Source of the DNA: Saprospiraceae bacterium
GTDB taxonomy: Bacteria; Bacteroidota; Bacteroidia; Chitinophagales; Saprospiraceae
Assembly (NCBI GenBank): GCA_016710235.1
Contig: JADJLG010000001.1
Location: 2,903,501 to 2,967,500, forward strand
Length of the DNA stretch: 64,000 nucleotides
Direction of reading: 5' to 3'
The translations under genes were made by a program, and so were the position numbers. A model generated the notes under the pieces. That model made no database searches. It had not been told where the DNA came from and saw only the letters and a program-made list of their open reading frames with translations. Below, piece after piece: positions 40,548 to 50,462 of the stretch; positions within the stretch are counted from its first letter, which is position 1, and every line of letters begins with the position of its first letter.

Positions 40548-41309
40548 ATGAAAACAGCAGAACGCGTACCTCACGAAACTCAAGTATACAACTACGTATT
40601 CCAAAGATGTTTATTTGCTTACCATGAAAGTCAAAAATTTTTGCATGGGAAAGTTTTTGAAATTGGAACCGGTAGTGGATACGGTGCAGAATACATTGCC
40701 CCACAATGCGATGAATTTGTCACTGTAGACAAATTTGAAAGTGGCGTGGATTTCACCATGATGAAGAATGTGAAATTCATCAAGATGGAAGTTCCTCCAT
40801 TTAATGATATTCCTTCCAATCATTTTGATTTTGTCATATGTTACCAAGTGATTGAGCACATAGAGCCTGATGTTGAATTCGTGTCAGAAATTCAGCGCAT
40901 TCTGAAGCCCGGAGGCCAAGCTGTCTTCACTACACCCAATATCAAAACTTCCCTCGCACGCAATCCCTGGCACGTTAGGGAGTACACAGATGATCAACTT
41001 TATCAATTATTGAAAAAGTACTTTACTTCTGTACAAAAAGATGGAGTTTTTGGAAATCATACTGTCAATAACTATGTCGAAGAAAATCGCAAAAAAGTAA
41101 ATCAAATCATGCGTTGGGATATTTTTAAATTGCAGTATATACTTCCGGCTTCTTGGCTCAAAGTACCTTATGATTTACTCAACAGCTGGAATCGCAAAAA
41201 AATAGCCAGCGAGCATCAGGATTTGTCATCCTCAATCCATGTCACTGATTTCTTCAGAAAAGCATACCAGGACGACGCTCTTGACCTCTTTTTCATAGCT
41301 ACAAAATAG
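40548..41309 (+). CDS. Class I SAM-dependent methyltransferase
   Basis: A protein of 253 residues with a Methyltransf_11-like core. The SAM-binding loop is VFEIGTGSGYGAEYIA, the post-core motif is DFVICYQVIEHIEPD, and KPGGQAVFTTPN follows. The C-terminal half is a helical extension without recognisable motif. Substrate is unknown. It forms a pair with the upstream methyltransferase and is followed after 31 bases by an MFS transporter. All three may be in one operon. Confidence 0.88.
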   Translation: MKTAERVPHETQVYNYVFQRCLFAYHESQKFLHGKVFEIGTGSGYGAEYIAPQCDEFVTVDKFESGVDFTMMKNVKFIKMEVPPFNDIPSNHFDFVICYQVIEHIEPDVEFVSEIQRILKPGGQAVFTTPNIKTSLARNPWHVREYTDDQLYQLLKKYFTSVQKDGVFGNHTVNNYVEENRKKVNQIMRWDIFKLQYILPASWLKVPYDLLNSWNRKKIASEHQDLSSSIHVTDFFRKAYQDDALDLFFIATK

Positions 41310-41340
41310 CATCAAGCCAGAAATTTGCTTATTTTGCTGA

Positions 41341-42618
41341 ATGAAATCCAAAGTTCATCACAGCATTTTTAACTCAACAGTGATAATTGCAGGTCTAGGT
41401 TATTTTGTTGACATCTACGACTTGCAACTTTTCAATATTATAGGTAAGGAAAGCATCATGAGTCCCAGAGGTCTTGCCATCAGCGATCCTCAGCTTGCCC
41501 AGAATCTATTTGATAATAATTTATTTTATTGGCAGATGGCCGGCATGTTACTCGGGGGGCTTTTGTGGGGAATTTTAGGTGATACCAAAGGACGAAAGTC
41601 AATTCTGTTTGGTTCCATTCTATTATATTCACTGGCTAACATTGCCAATGCATTTGTCACTTCAATCCCCGCATATCAAGTCATACGCTTTATTGCTGGA
41701 GTCGGGCTTGCCGGAGAACTAGGCGCAGCTATCACACTTGTGGCAGAGACCATGACCAAAGAAAAAAGAGGCTATGGAACCATGATTGTAGTAACATTAG
41801 GAGCCTTGGGAGCTGTCTTTGCAGCGGTTTTGAAAAAGTATGGAGGGATGTTACCTTTTTGGGGGCTTGAAAACTGGCAGGTCAGTTATTTAGTAGGAGG
41901 CATTTTAGGTTTGATGTTGCTCCTATTGAGATACAGCACTTTTGAATCCCAAATGTTTGAAAAAGTTTTAGAGAGCAAATCTGTCAAACAGGGTCACTTT
42001 TATATTTTGTTCCAGAGCAAATCCAGATTCCGGACTTATATATATTGTATACTGATTGGATTACCGGTATGGTATGTAATTGGAACTCTTGTCAAGCTTT
42101 CACCCCGCTTTGCAAACAATATGGGACTACCGGATGGATCTATTGAACCTGCATTGTGCATCATGTATTGCTATATGGGCTTGAGTGCAGGAGACTTGTT
42201 GTGCGGCTGGCTATCCCAGGCTTTCAGAAGTAGAAGAAAAGTAGTGATTGGTTATTTATTGGCAAATATTGCTGTGATTTTGGTCTATTTTTTTGTCAAG
42301 GGCATCAGCGTCAGCCAGTTTTATTTGCTTTCCTTTATATTGGGATGCTGTACTGGCTATTGGGCATTGTTTGTAACTATTGCATCAGAACAATTCGGTA
42401 CCAATATACGTGCGACAGTGACTACGACAGTTCCTAATTTTGTACGTGGAGCTGTGATTCCTATAGGTGTGGGATTTTTCTACCTTTTGGATCAAGTTAA
42501 GCTTCCCCTTGTGCAATCCGCAGCTATTGTAGGGGCAATTTGTTATGGCTTAGCCCTTTATTCAATCTACAATATTCAAGAGACATTTGGAAAGGAATTG
42601 GATTATTCTGAGCAATAG
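41341..42618 (+). CDS. MFS transporter
   Basis: An integral membrane protein of 425 residues with about 12 hydrophobic segments. The loop between TM2 and TM3 has GDTKGRKSILFGSIL, the MFS signature, and the duplicate in the second half is LSQAFRSRRKVVIGYLL. VRFIAGVGLAGELGAAITL-type sequence (RFIAGVGLAGELGA) resembles metabolite:proton symporters. Substrate is unknown. It is downstream of two methyltransferase genes and converges with osmC. Confidence 0.9.
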   Translation: MKSKVHHSIFNSTVIIAGLGYFVDIYDLQLFNIIGKESIMSPRGLAISDPQLAQNLFDNNLFYWQMAGMLLGGLLWGILGDTKGRKSILFGSILLYSLANIANAFVTSIPAYQVIRFIAGVGLAGELGAAITLVAETMTKEKRGYGTMIVVTLGALGAVFAAVLKKYGGMLPFWGLENWQVSYLVGGILGLMLLLLRYSTFESQMFEKVLESKSVKQGHFYILFQSKSRFRTYIYCILIGLPVWYVIGTLVKLSPRFANNMGLPDGSIEPALCIMYCYMGLSAGDLLCGWLSQAFRSRRKVVIGYLLANIAVILVYFFVKGISVSQFYLLSFILGCCTGYWALFVTIASEQFGTNIRATVTTTVPNFVRGAVIPIGVGFFYLLDQVKLPLVQSAAIVGAICYGLALYSIYNIQETFGKELDYSEQ

Positions 42619-42624
42619 TGATAA

Positions 42625-43098
42625 CTAGTGGCCTTCAATCCTGACCTCCGCCTTGATGATTACAGGAGTTTTTATTGACGCAGCAATAAAGCATTTTTGG
42701 TGCGCAATTTTGTGGAGTGCCTGAGCAATTACCGGGTCAGAACCATGTCTGATAACAATTAAAGGATTCAGGTCAATCTGAGTCATCTTCCCACCCTCTT
42801 CATTTTCCTCAAGTACTCCTGTTGGACGATCCACATAGCTCTCGATGACTACACCAGCATCAGCGCACAAGTGAAGATACCACAGCATATGGCAGGAAGC
42901 GACAGATGCAACAAAAAGTTCTTCAGGATTAAAACAGGATTTATCACCTCTAAAAGCAGGGTCCGATGAGCAAAATATTTCCGTCGATTTTTCTTTTCCG
43001 GAAATTAAATGTGATCTTTCGTAAGCCTTATACGACGATGTACCACTACCGGAGTTGCCTGTCCAGCATAAATCCGGAGTATAAATGTGTCGAGCCAT
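42625..43098 (-). CDS. OsmC/Ohr-family peroxiredoxin-like protein
   Basis: Thiol-dependent organic hydroperoxide reductase family, 157 residues. The two redox cysteines are in VASVASCHMLWYLH and HQKCFIAASIKTPV. The N-terminus (SSYKAYERSHLISGKE) is more like the YhfA/OsmC branch than Ohr. It sits in a three-gene minus-strand group with a thioesterase and lipB, with five bases to the next gene, suggesting one transcript. Confidence 0.9.
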   Translation of the reverse strand: MARHIYTPDLCWTGNSGSGTSSYKAYERSHLISGKEKSTEIFCSSDPAFRGDKSCFNPEELFVASVASCHMLWYLHLCADAGVVIESYVDRPTGVLEENEEGGKMTQIDLNPLIVIRHGSDPVIAQALHKIAHQKCFIAASIKTPVIIKAEVRIEGH

Positions 43099-43103
43099 GA
43101 GTG

Positions 43104-43628
43104 TTAACTATTCAGAAAATCCTGACTTTGTTTTGCTTCTGAAGGCTTGATCTTACCACTTACTACAAGACGAAACTCGCGTCGGATAGCAGCCCCTTCA
43201 AATTGCTCTTTTTCTTCATTTGTCTCAGCTATTACGCCAGGAACATTCTTAGGCTTCATAGTTCTTTCATCCAAAGCCACAAAAGTGAAGTAGGCTTGAT
43301 TCGATTTTCTTGGACTGTGCTGGAGTATACCTTTTGTGAAGACTTCCATAAAAATCTCTATTGAGGTATGAAAACTTCTTGTCACTTGTGCTCTGATCGT
43401 CACGATATCTCCAAGTTTTATCGGCTCCTGAAAGGTCAGATGATCTACAGATACTGTTACCACAAATGATTCGCAATGGCGGCTCGCACAGATGGAAGAA
43501 GCTATATCCATCCACCGCATCAGGTTTCCGCCCATGAGATTTCCCAAAGGGTTTGTGTCATTAGGCATGACCATTTCATTCATTTCTGTTATTGATTCAG
43601 AAACTTTTTTCGGTTCTAGTTCCATCAT
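43104..43628 (-). CDS. Acyl-CoA thioesterase (hotdog fold)
   Basis: A protein of 174 residues with the hotdog signature NPLGNLMGGNLMRWMDIASSI near residue 27, where the aspartate is the usual catalytic residue. VTVSVDHLTFQEPIKLGDIV follows. It resembles YciA/BACH acyl-CoA thioesterases that hydrolyse fatty acyl-CoA. It is three bases downstream of lipB and five upstream of osmC in reading order, so it is probably co-transcribed with both. Confidence 0.91.
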   Translation of the reverse strand: MMELEPKKVSESITEMNEMVMPNDTNPLGNLMGGNLMRWMDIASSICASRHCESFVVTVSVDHLTFQEPIKLGDIVTIRAQVTRSFHTSIEIFMEVFTKGILQHSPRKSNQAYFTFVALDERTMKPKNVPGVIAETNEEKEQFEGAAIRREFRLVVSGKIKPSEAKQSQDFLNS

Positions 43629-43631
43629 ACA

Positions 43632-44327
43632 CTAAGGAATCAAATCTAATTGAAATTGTTCCAAAAACAGCTGAACAAATCTTTTTTTTACTTCTTCCAA
43701 GTTAGGCTTATTTCCGATTTCTTTCTCCAGTGAAGTCACTTGCATCTGTTCAGGAGAGATGCCACAAGGGACGATATGGTTGAAGTAATTCAAATCGGGA
43801 TAGACATTAAAAGCTAAACCATGCAAGCTCACCCATCTGCTGAGATGAACTCCAATAGCACATATTTTCCTTGGTTTTGAGTCATTTTGAGTCACCCAAA
43901 CGCCGGTATAACCACTAATTCTTTCAGTTTGTACCTGAAAAGTACCACAGAGCTTTATGATCACTTCCTCTAAACCTCTAACATATTTGTGAACGTCAGC
44001 CTCGATTTGTTCCAAATCAAGTATTGGATAAACCACCAATTGTCCCGGTCCATGATAAGTGATGTCCCCTCCTCTGTTGATCTCATAGAATGTTGCACCG
44101 ATACGGTCCAGCTCCTGTACGGGATAGAGTAAGTTGTCCTTTGACCCAGATTTTCCTAAGGTGTATACGTGTGGATGCTCGCACATGATCAATTGGTGAG
44201 GGGTGGCAGCAGAATTTTCTTCCGGATACCTTTTTTGATGTATCAGGTTTTGATGAACCTTAGTTTGAGCCTCCCAGGCAACTGCATAATCGCACAATCC
44301 AAGGTCTTTGAGTAAAATTTTATTCAC
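43632..44327 (-). CDS. lipB: Octanoyltransferase LipB
   Basis: Moves octanoyl from acyl carrier protein to lipoyl domains, the first step of lipoate synthesis. RGGDITYHGPGQ is the substrate loop, KICAIGVHLSRWVSLHG supplies the catalytic lysine, and VPCGIS gives the nucleophilic cysteine. I chose GTG at 44327, giving MNKILLKDLGLCDYAVAWEA (231 residues), the family's normal N-terminus. A frame from TTG 44357 would add ten residues. It is the first gene of the group with the thioesterase and osmC. Confidence 0.94.
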   Translation of the reverse strand: MNKILLKDLGLCDYAVAWEAQTKVHQNLIHQKRYPEENSAATPHQLIMCEHPHVYTLGKSGSKDNLLYPVQELDRIGATFYEINRGGDITYHGPGQLVVYPILDLEQIEADVHKYVRGLEEVIIKLCGTFQVQTERISGYTGVWVTQNDSKPRKICAIGVHLSRWVSLHGLAFNVYPDLNYFNHIVPCGISPEQMQVTSLEKEIGNKPNLEEVKKRFVQLFLEQFQLDLIP

Positions 44328-44387
44328 TTTTCTTATTATAATTCCAAATAAATGCAATATTTTTGATTTTCTTAAAAATCATAATTT

Positions 44388-46157
44388 ATGAAATCACTAT
44401 TGTATGTTATTTGTTTTTGCTTTCCGGTTTTGATTTTCGCTGCAAAAGCACCTGACTTTACAATTACTGATTACAACAACAAAGTTCATCACTTGTATTC
44501 AGATTATTTAAATCAGGATAAAGTGGTGGTGCTCAAGCTTTTCTTTGTGGATTGCCCTCCTTGCAATTCTATTGCGACTTATGTTCAGGAAGCTTATGTA
44601 AGATGGGGAGCAGGTCAAGGCAAAGTACAGTTCATTGAACTTAGCACTCAAACTTGGGACAATAACTCTTATGTCAAGTCATATGCTCAAAAGCATGGCA
44701 TTACTTTCCCGGGTGCAGGCAACGATGGAGGCTCAATAACAGCAGTTGCTCCGTATAAAAGTGGCACATTTGGGCAGTATTATGGCACACCAACCTTTGT
44801 AGTCATATCTCCAGATGGTGAGGTCAACTTTGATGTAAAATTTGCTTCATCAAATCAGGCCCCTCTTGACACAGCCATAGCTCAAGCCTTGAGAACTGGA
44901 GGAAACAACGGTGGCAACCCCGGAGAATGTGTTTATGCATTCACGAGTAGCGTGTTAACAAGTTACAATCCGTCCTCGATTCAACTCGTAGACCTACAGA
45001 ATGGAAATCCTTCATGGGATCTTCCTAATGGATCCTATAACTGTGAGTTTCCTCTTTCACAAAATGTAAACGGATACTATGTTCAAGCGTTTCCACCTAG
45101 TGATTTTTCTGACCTTAGGGCTGGAGTTTCCACAGCTGATATTGTATTAATTCAGAAAGACATCTTAGGAATTTCAAAATTGAATAATCTGCAAAAAATC
45201 GTGGCAGATGTAAACAATTCAAATAGCGTTTCAGCTTCAGATATTAGTGTTATACGAAAATTGATTCTTGGCTTGACAAACAATTTTCCTAAGTTGACAG
45301 CCTCACACATAGCCCTTTTCAATCCCTTTGCAACAGGTGGCATAGCATCAGATAAAGTAAAATTGACTAGCTTTATAAATACTGCTCCAAACCTGGAAAT
45401 TGGAGTTGGGAAATTCGGTGACGTCACTGACGCCCGATCATTCAGACCAGGTGTAATCTCGCGTTCATCAGGACAGGAATTCAACATGAGGCTGGTTACT
45501 TCTTTGACCAATCATGGAACCTACAAATATCAGGTTTACTTAGAACAAGAAAATCTGAATATCTTATCATTGCAGTTTTATTTGAAGTGTGATAAACCAC
45601 CGTTTGCGTCAAATTTGAATGTGGTTGGTTATGGTGACATCAACTCTCAAACTTTCTTCGTGAATCTAAATTTTAAAAAACCCACAGGAGAAAACTTTAT
45701 CGCAGGAGTGTGGGCTTCACCTTTAGTAAAAACGGTTTTATTGCCAAGATCTTTAATGTTATTTGAATTTGAAAGTAGCTCGTTTCTTCATTTTAGTATG
45801 GGAAACGAGTCTGCAATCAGAAATGAGGTAATTTTCAAAGAAAGCCCGGATGCGATTCAAGAGTATTTTACAGACAATATTATTCTGCAAAATGAATATA
45901 CAGGTGATGTTCAATATAAAAGGTTTTTGGTATCCAACAGCGACCACCAGGTTCACATAGAGTCTAAAGATGCAGAATCTTTCATCAAAAGTGTCGGAAT
46001 ATCAGACTTACGTGCTGGATTAGTATCAGCTGCCGAGATGCCTCCACACACCAAGACTATAAAACAAGATATTACTAGCTTACCTGCAGGATGTTATTTG
46101 ATTTCAATTGTAGGTTCTAATGGCTTCCACGAAGTACACAAAATTGTCAAGTACTAA
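44388..46157 (+). CDS. Secreted TlpA-type thioredoxin with dockerin-like repeats and T9SS tail
   Basis: A protein of 589 residues: Sec signal (LLYVICFCFPVLIFAAKA), a thioredoxin-like domain with FVDCPPCNS as the CxxC active site and YGTPTFVVISPDGE as the cis-proline loop, then an unusual dockerin-like pair of calcium loops (STADIVLIQKDILGISKL and DVNNSNSVSASDISVIRKLI). The C-terminus ends LPAGCYLISIVGSNGFHEVH, a type IX sorting-like tail. It should be exported and perhaps cell-surface attached. The redox fold with dockerins is not a common combination, and its role is unknown. Confidence 0.82.
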   Translation: MKSLLYVICFCFPVLIFAAKAPDFTITDYNNKVHHLYSDYLNQDKVVVLKLFFVDCPPCNSIATYVQEAYVRWGAGQGKVQFIELSTQTWDNNSYVKSYAQKHGITFPGAGNDGGSITAVAPYKSGTFGQYYGTPTFVVISPDGEVNFDVKFASSNQAPLDTAIAQALRTGGNNGGNPGECVYAFTSSVLTSYNPSSIQLVDLQNGNPSWDLPNGSYNCEFPLSQNVNGYYVQAFPPSDFSDLRAGVSTADIVLIQKDILGISKLNNLQKIVADVNNSNSVSASDISVIRKLILGLTNNFPKLTASHIALFNPFATGGIASDKVKLTSFINTAPNLEIGVGKFGDVTDARSFRPGVISRSSGQEFNMRLVTSLTNHGTYKYQVYLEQENLNILSLQFYLKCDKPPFASNLNVVGYGDINSQTFFVNLNFKKPTGENFIAGVWASPLVKTVLLPRSLMLFEFESSSFLHFSMGNESAIRNEVIFKESPDAIQEYFTDNIILQNEYTGDVQYKRFLVSNSDHQVHIESKDAESFIKSVGISDLRAGLVSAAEMPPHTKTIKQDITSLPAGCYLISIVGSNGFHEVHKIVKY

Positions 46158-46403
46158 TTGAATGACAGCGAAGAAGTATTCACAGTGACATGCTGTAATT
46201 GATTGTGGATACAATATTGATAGGATTATTTTTGTCTTGAAAGCAGAAAGGCTTATAGCATAAATACTACACTTCGACAATAAATTTCTGATTTAAATGC
46301 GGACATTATAATTCCATTGAATCAATATTCTTTACCTTACCTTATGGATTAAATTTTAAAATTTAAAGAATCAAATTATTGTCTAATTAATAAATTATAA
46401 ATT

Positions 46404-48630
46404 ATGAAATACTTAATTTTAGCTCTGACACTATCTTTTACCTGTTTACAGGCTCAAGTACAATGGGAATTGACCACAAAAACATTAGCCACGGAAGTGG
46501 GTGATATCGCACTTGACAAATCCGGAAATTTGTATTTGTCAATCAAAGGGAATGATTTAATTTATCACAGAAATATCTTCGATACGAACAATGAGTACAC
46601 TAAACTGCCTAAAGTTTCGGATCAGTACTTTAAAACACTTGATACTGAAGTTTCATTATTGTTAGACTTCAATGATTCATTCACTTATTGCTTTGAGAAA
46701 CTTTGTTCCTTTCCGTTATTTTGGAAATTTCTTTGCGTATGATACCATAGGTCGTGTAAATTCTAATCCAATGGGATATACTTCATTGTTTAACATGAAG
46801 TATAATTTAAAAGGCGAGCTATTTGGAACTTATTTAGGCGAAAGAATAATGAAGTTCACTGACAAATGGAGAATTGATCAAAATAATTTGGTTTACGACC
46901 CGGAAAGCATTCTTTATAATTATTTTCCTTTTGATGATGAAAATAATTACGCGATTACGGGTGGCCAGTTGTTGGGAAAAGGGTTTAGAATTGTAAAATT
47001 CAGTTCTACCAAGCCTGAATCAAAAATTTTATTTGAAACAAAATCAAATTTGGATTGGCAAAAAGTGATCTGTACAAAAGAAGGGCATTTTTTTATAGCT
47101 GATGGTTCAAAGTTATTGAATGTATTTAATGAAGGAAACACTATAGAAACTATACTAGTTGAACCTGCTCTCGAGACGAATGAAATAGAACAAATCTATC
47201 AAACCCAATCGGGAGATGCTGTTATCATCAAAGCTGCTTCGGGTCTATATGGAAGTTTTGATTTGGGAACTACCTGGAGGAAACTTCACTCGTTCAATCA
47301 GAATTTGCCCGATGCATCCAATTTTGAATACTTGAAAATGCAGATTATTGACACTGCCAATGCTGTGCTAATTACATCCTATTGTGGTGGAAACAAAACC
47401 TTTTTATTAACATCCCAACAAGTAGGCTGGCAAGAGTTTAATGCACCTGCAGACAAAGCAAATGTAACTGAAATGTTCAAAGCCAAGAATAACAGGATGT
47501 ACATTCAAGTGAGCGATTGTGTATGGTTTTATTCAGATCAGGAAGCAGATGAATGGCATCCTGTAATGAGAGACAATGTTCAAGTCCAAGGCCTTGCACA
47601 AGATAACAAGGGACAATTGTATACATACAATAAAGATGGCGTTGATGCAAACGTGTTGTACAGATGGAATGAAGCCAATCAAAATTGGGAAACAAATGAC
47701 ATATTTGCAGACAATATAGCATTTATAAAAGCATTTCATGATGGTTCACTTATGCTAGTGACCAAACGCCCAGATTATTCTAATAATCCCTACTATACTT
47801 TCTATTACAGTTCAGACTTCGGTGAAAACTGGATTTTGCAGAGTAGCAAGATTTGGCCGAATGTTGATATCGTCGATATGCAGAAGGCCGCTGATGGAGC
47901 TATATATTTGATTCAAAGCAATTACAGAGATCCAAAAGTATCCAAAGACCTTGGCAAAACATGGGGGTTAGAAAGTAGATTTAATTCTATAATGTCCGTG
48001 AAAGACTTGAATATAGATGATGCCGGAAATTTTATTTTTACTGGTACTTTAAACAATGTCTCAGGAATTTATAAGAGTGCTGATCTCAACAATTTTGAGT
48101 ATATATCTTCCAGCATTCCTTCTAGTATTTTAAAAATTACAACTATAAAACCTGGAGTAATTGTTACCGCTACTGATAAATCTGGAGTTCAAATTACTTA
48201 TGATTATGGAAATACCTGGACAAATATTACTTCTAATTTGGACTACGAATTAAAAAAACGCGATTATCCAACCAATTTCATCTATTTAGATAATCATGGT
48301 AGAATTTTTCTTGCAAGATCATACGATGGTATTTATAGGAGCAATTCTAATGCAGTCGGAGTAACGGACAGACCTATCAACCGACTTGCTTTACTTTCTT
48401 GCAACCCAAATCCCACTGAAGGTATACTGCAAATTCAATTGGACAAATCGGTTTTGAGCCTCCGGCCAAGTATTGAAGTGTACAACTCAACAGGTCAATC
48501 TATAATGAAGAATGATATAAATTCAGAAGCGGAATCAATAGATTTAGAGTCTTTCCCTTCGGGAACATATTTTCTGCGTGTGGTTTCTTCTACAGGTACA
48601 ATTGGACTGGAAAAAATATTGAAATATTGA
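46404..48630 (+). pseudogene. Frameshifted T9SS-sorted propeller protein
   Basis: Two overlapping frames make one product. The first (46404-46742) has a signal peptide MKYLILALTLSFTCLQAQ and SGNLYLSIKGND propeller strands. The second (46672-48630) continues the beta-propeller (FSSDFGENWI-like BNR strands, GNTWTNITS) and ends in a type IX sorting domain (CNPNPTEGILQIQLDK ... PSGTYFLRVV). The frames change between about 46680 and 46735, consistent with one extra base or two missing. Without it a ~740-residue secreted protein would result. This could be a true pseudogene or a sequencing error. Confidence 0.8.
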
Positions 48631-48649
48631 CTTTTTCAAATGAATAGCA

Positions 48650-48683
48650 AAAAGAGAAGTAGCAATGCTTCTCTTTTTTTTTG
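48650..48683 (+). terminator. Rho-independent terminator after the propeller gene
   Basis: A 10-bp perfect stem, AAAAGAGAAG (48650-48659) with CTTCTCTTTT (48668-48677), an eight-base loop, and a run of T immediately after. It lies 20 bases past the stop at 48630 and ends the T9SS gene. Confidence 0.85.
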
Positions 48684-48799
48684 AGTAAATTTATCTGCGC
48701 GATATGAAGTCTGTATGGTTCATTATCATTATTCAGAATTCTATCCATTTAGTTTTCTGAACGGACTAAATCAAATTACAGTGTGCTCGTTCTCTATAA

Positions 48800-48982
48800 G
48801 CAAACCTATGTCAATATCGGATTATCTTCTACATTCAGGCAGAATGCAATATCTTTGGTTCATCGAGAGTAGGCGTTTACTACCCTCCTGACCGCAGCAT
48901 GATATCAGACTCACCGGGACGTATAGCCACCAGATACCGCAACTACCGCAGGTAAGAGGTCTCCAATCATCTGGGCAATGTC
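48800..48982 (+). pseudogene. Rhs core remnant upstream of the tip
   Basis: In the same frame as the Rhs tip at 48983, this stretch reads ECNIFGSSRVGVYYPPDRSM and RIATRYRNYRR before an in-frame TAA at 48953-48955, then EVSNHLGNV leading into the ATG at 48983. These are standard Bacteroidota Rhs core segments. The stop falls where related proteins carry a short basic linker, so small deletions there are likely. No large upstream Rhs gene exists here (the terminator at 48650 is close), so the Rhs is truncated. Confidence 0.7.
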
Positions 48983-50113
48983 ATGTCCGTCGTCACTGAC
49001 CGCCTCAAAGGAAATCCCGCTGCACTGCCTCAGCGCGTCTCCGCTTACGAGCCCGACATTGTTGCAGCTCAGGATTACTACCCTTTCGGTCAGGTCATGC
49101 GAGGTAGAAATTTTCCAACACTGCTCGGCAAATCCAACTTCCCTACCAAGTACCGCTATGGATTCAATGACAAAGAGGCCGACGCCGACGGCGAGATCCA
49201 AAATCTTACCACATACGACTACGGCTTCCGCATTTACAATCCGGGTATTGCCAGGTTTTTGAGTGTCGATCCGCTGACATCTTCGTATCCATCTTGGTCA
49301 CCTTATCCTTTTGCCATGAATCGTCCTATCGATGGTATTGATTTAGATGGATTGGAATATGTAAACTCTACTACTGGCGAATACGATCCTTACCCAAATG
49401 GTGCATATCATGGTGATGCTAATGATGATTTTTATGATACCAAAGCTAAAAATCACCAAAACCATCAACAAGATTTAATAGATAAAGGATTCTTGCCAAG
49501 TGCACCTCTAGTTACAATCACAGATGAAAGACCTGCTCCTGCTAAAGTTGATCCTTCCACAATCCAATCAACTCCAAATGGTATTTATTTTTCAAGTACC
49601 AGCGGTATATCTCATTATTTTAATGATAATACTTCGATTGCAAATCGTACTACTTATTTATGGAGTGGTGAAAAATGGGATTTAATCCGTAGTGAACAAC
49701 AACAATACAAAAACAATCTCATTACTGTTGATGCTTTCATCAATGCTTTGGCTAATTTTACAGTCGGAGCTATATCTCTGTTCGATTTCGGAATTTCACC
49801 TGGTACTTTAACAGGGTTCCGTGCTTCTTATATTGCCGCTAAGGGGGTAACAGCACCAAAAGGTTGGATAACAGAAGCAAGTAAAAAAGGTGGTGGTACT
49901 GTTTTTAAAGACCCAAGTAACCCACACAACATAATCAGACAAATGCCAGGAAATCCAAATAGTCCTAATGTGTTACAACAAAATCCTTATATCAAATTTA
50001 TGAAGGAGGGTAAGTTCTATGATGTAAATGGAAAAGTTCTTCCGAATGGCAATGTTCCAGAGGCTCATATCCCATTAGATCAATTTAACATTAACAATAT
50101 GCCTAAATTTTAA
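48983..50113 (+). CDS. Truncated Rhs protein with C-terminal toxin tip
   Basis: A protein of 376 residues. Residues 1-115 are the RHS repeat-associated core (YGFNDKEADADGEIQ, YDYGFRIYNPGIARFLSVDP, IDGIDLDGLEY). The variable tip follows a linker ending in SYIAAKG. The last ~75 residues (GGGTVFKDPSNPHN, MPGNPNSPN, PEAHIPLDQF) look like a polymorphic-toxin nuclease domain; the exact family is unknown to me. With an immunity-like gene 4 bases downstream this fits a toxin/immunity pair. It is only the tail of an Rhs, and an in-frame stop upstream suggests it is silent or expressed from a local start. Confidence 0.78.
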   Translation: MSVVTDRLKGNPAALPQRVSAYEPDIVAAQDYYPFGQVMRGRNFPTLLGKSNFPTKYRYGFNDKEADADGEIQNLTTYDYGFRIYNPGIARFLSVDPLTSSYPSWSPYPFAMNRPIDGIDLDGLEYVNSTTGEYDPYPNGAYHGDANDDFYDTKAKNHQNHQQDLIDKGFLPSAPLVTITDERPAPAKVDPSTIQSTPNGIYFSSTSGISHYFNDNTSIANRTTYLWSGEKWDLIRSEQQQYKNNLITVDAFINALANFTVGAISLFDFGISPGTLTGFRASYIAAKGVTAPKGWITEASKKGGGTVFKDPSNPHNIIRQMPGNPNSPNVLQQNPYIKFMKEGKFYDVNGKVLPNGNVPEAHIPLDQFNINNMPKF

Positions 50114-50117
50114 AAAA

Positions 50118-50462
50118 ATGGATGTGATACGTGAGAATGTATATAGAATAATAGTTGAATTGGCAAGTTTAAGCCTTCAGCGGAAATTATGGTTGAATGA
50201 AAATAATGATACTGGATTAATTTCTTCTTTTTATGAGTTGATGAGTTCTTTATTTGACGATTTTGGTTTTGATGATTTTATAGATAATAGAGCTACAAAA
50301 GTTGGGTTATCTAATTCTTTGATTTTTGAGTTGAATAAATTAAGAGAGTTGTTAAATAGCTATAATGAAAAGGAATCGGATGAAGAAATAATAAATGACC
50401 CCGAATGGAAAAATATTGTTGAACAAGCTAAAATGGTTATAAAAGAATGGGATAAAATATAG
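50118..50462 (+). CDS. Putative immunity protein for the adjacent Rhs tip
   Basis: A protein of 114 residues, helical and acidic (SSLFDDFGFDDF, NEKESDEEIINDPEW), with no signal or membrane segment. It starts four bases after the toxin stop and ends directly before the displaced cassette at 50463. No family is recognised. Position, size and charge are those expected of a cytoplasmic immunity protein; that role is inference. Confidence 0.65.
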   Translation: MDVIRENVYRIIVELASLSLQRKLWLNENNDTGLISSFYELMSSLFDDFGFDDFIDNRATKVGLSNSLIFELNKLRELLNSYNEKESDEEIINDPEWKNIVEQAKMVIKEWDKI

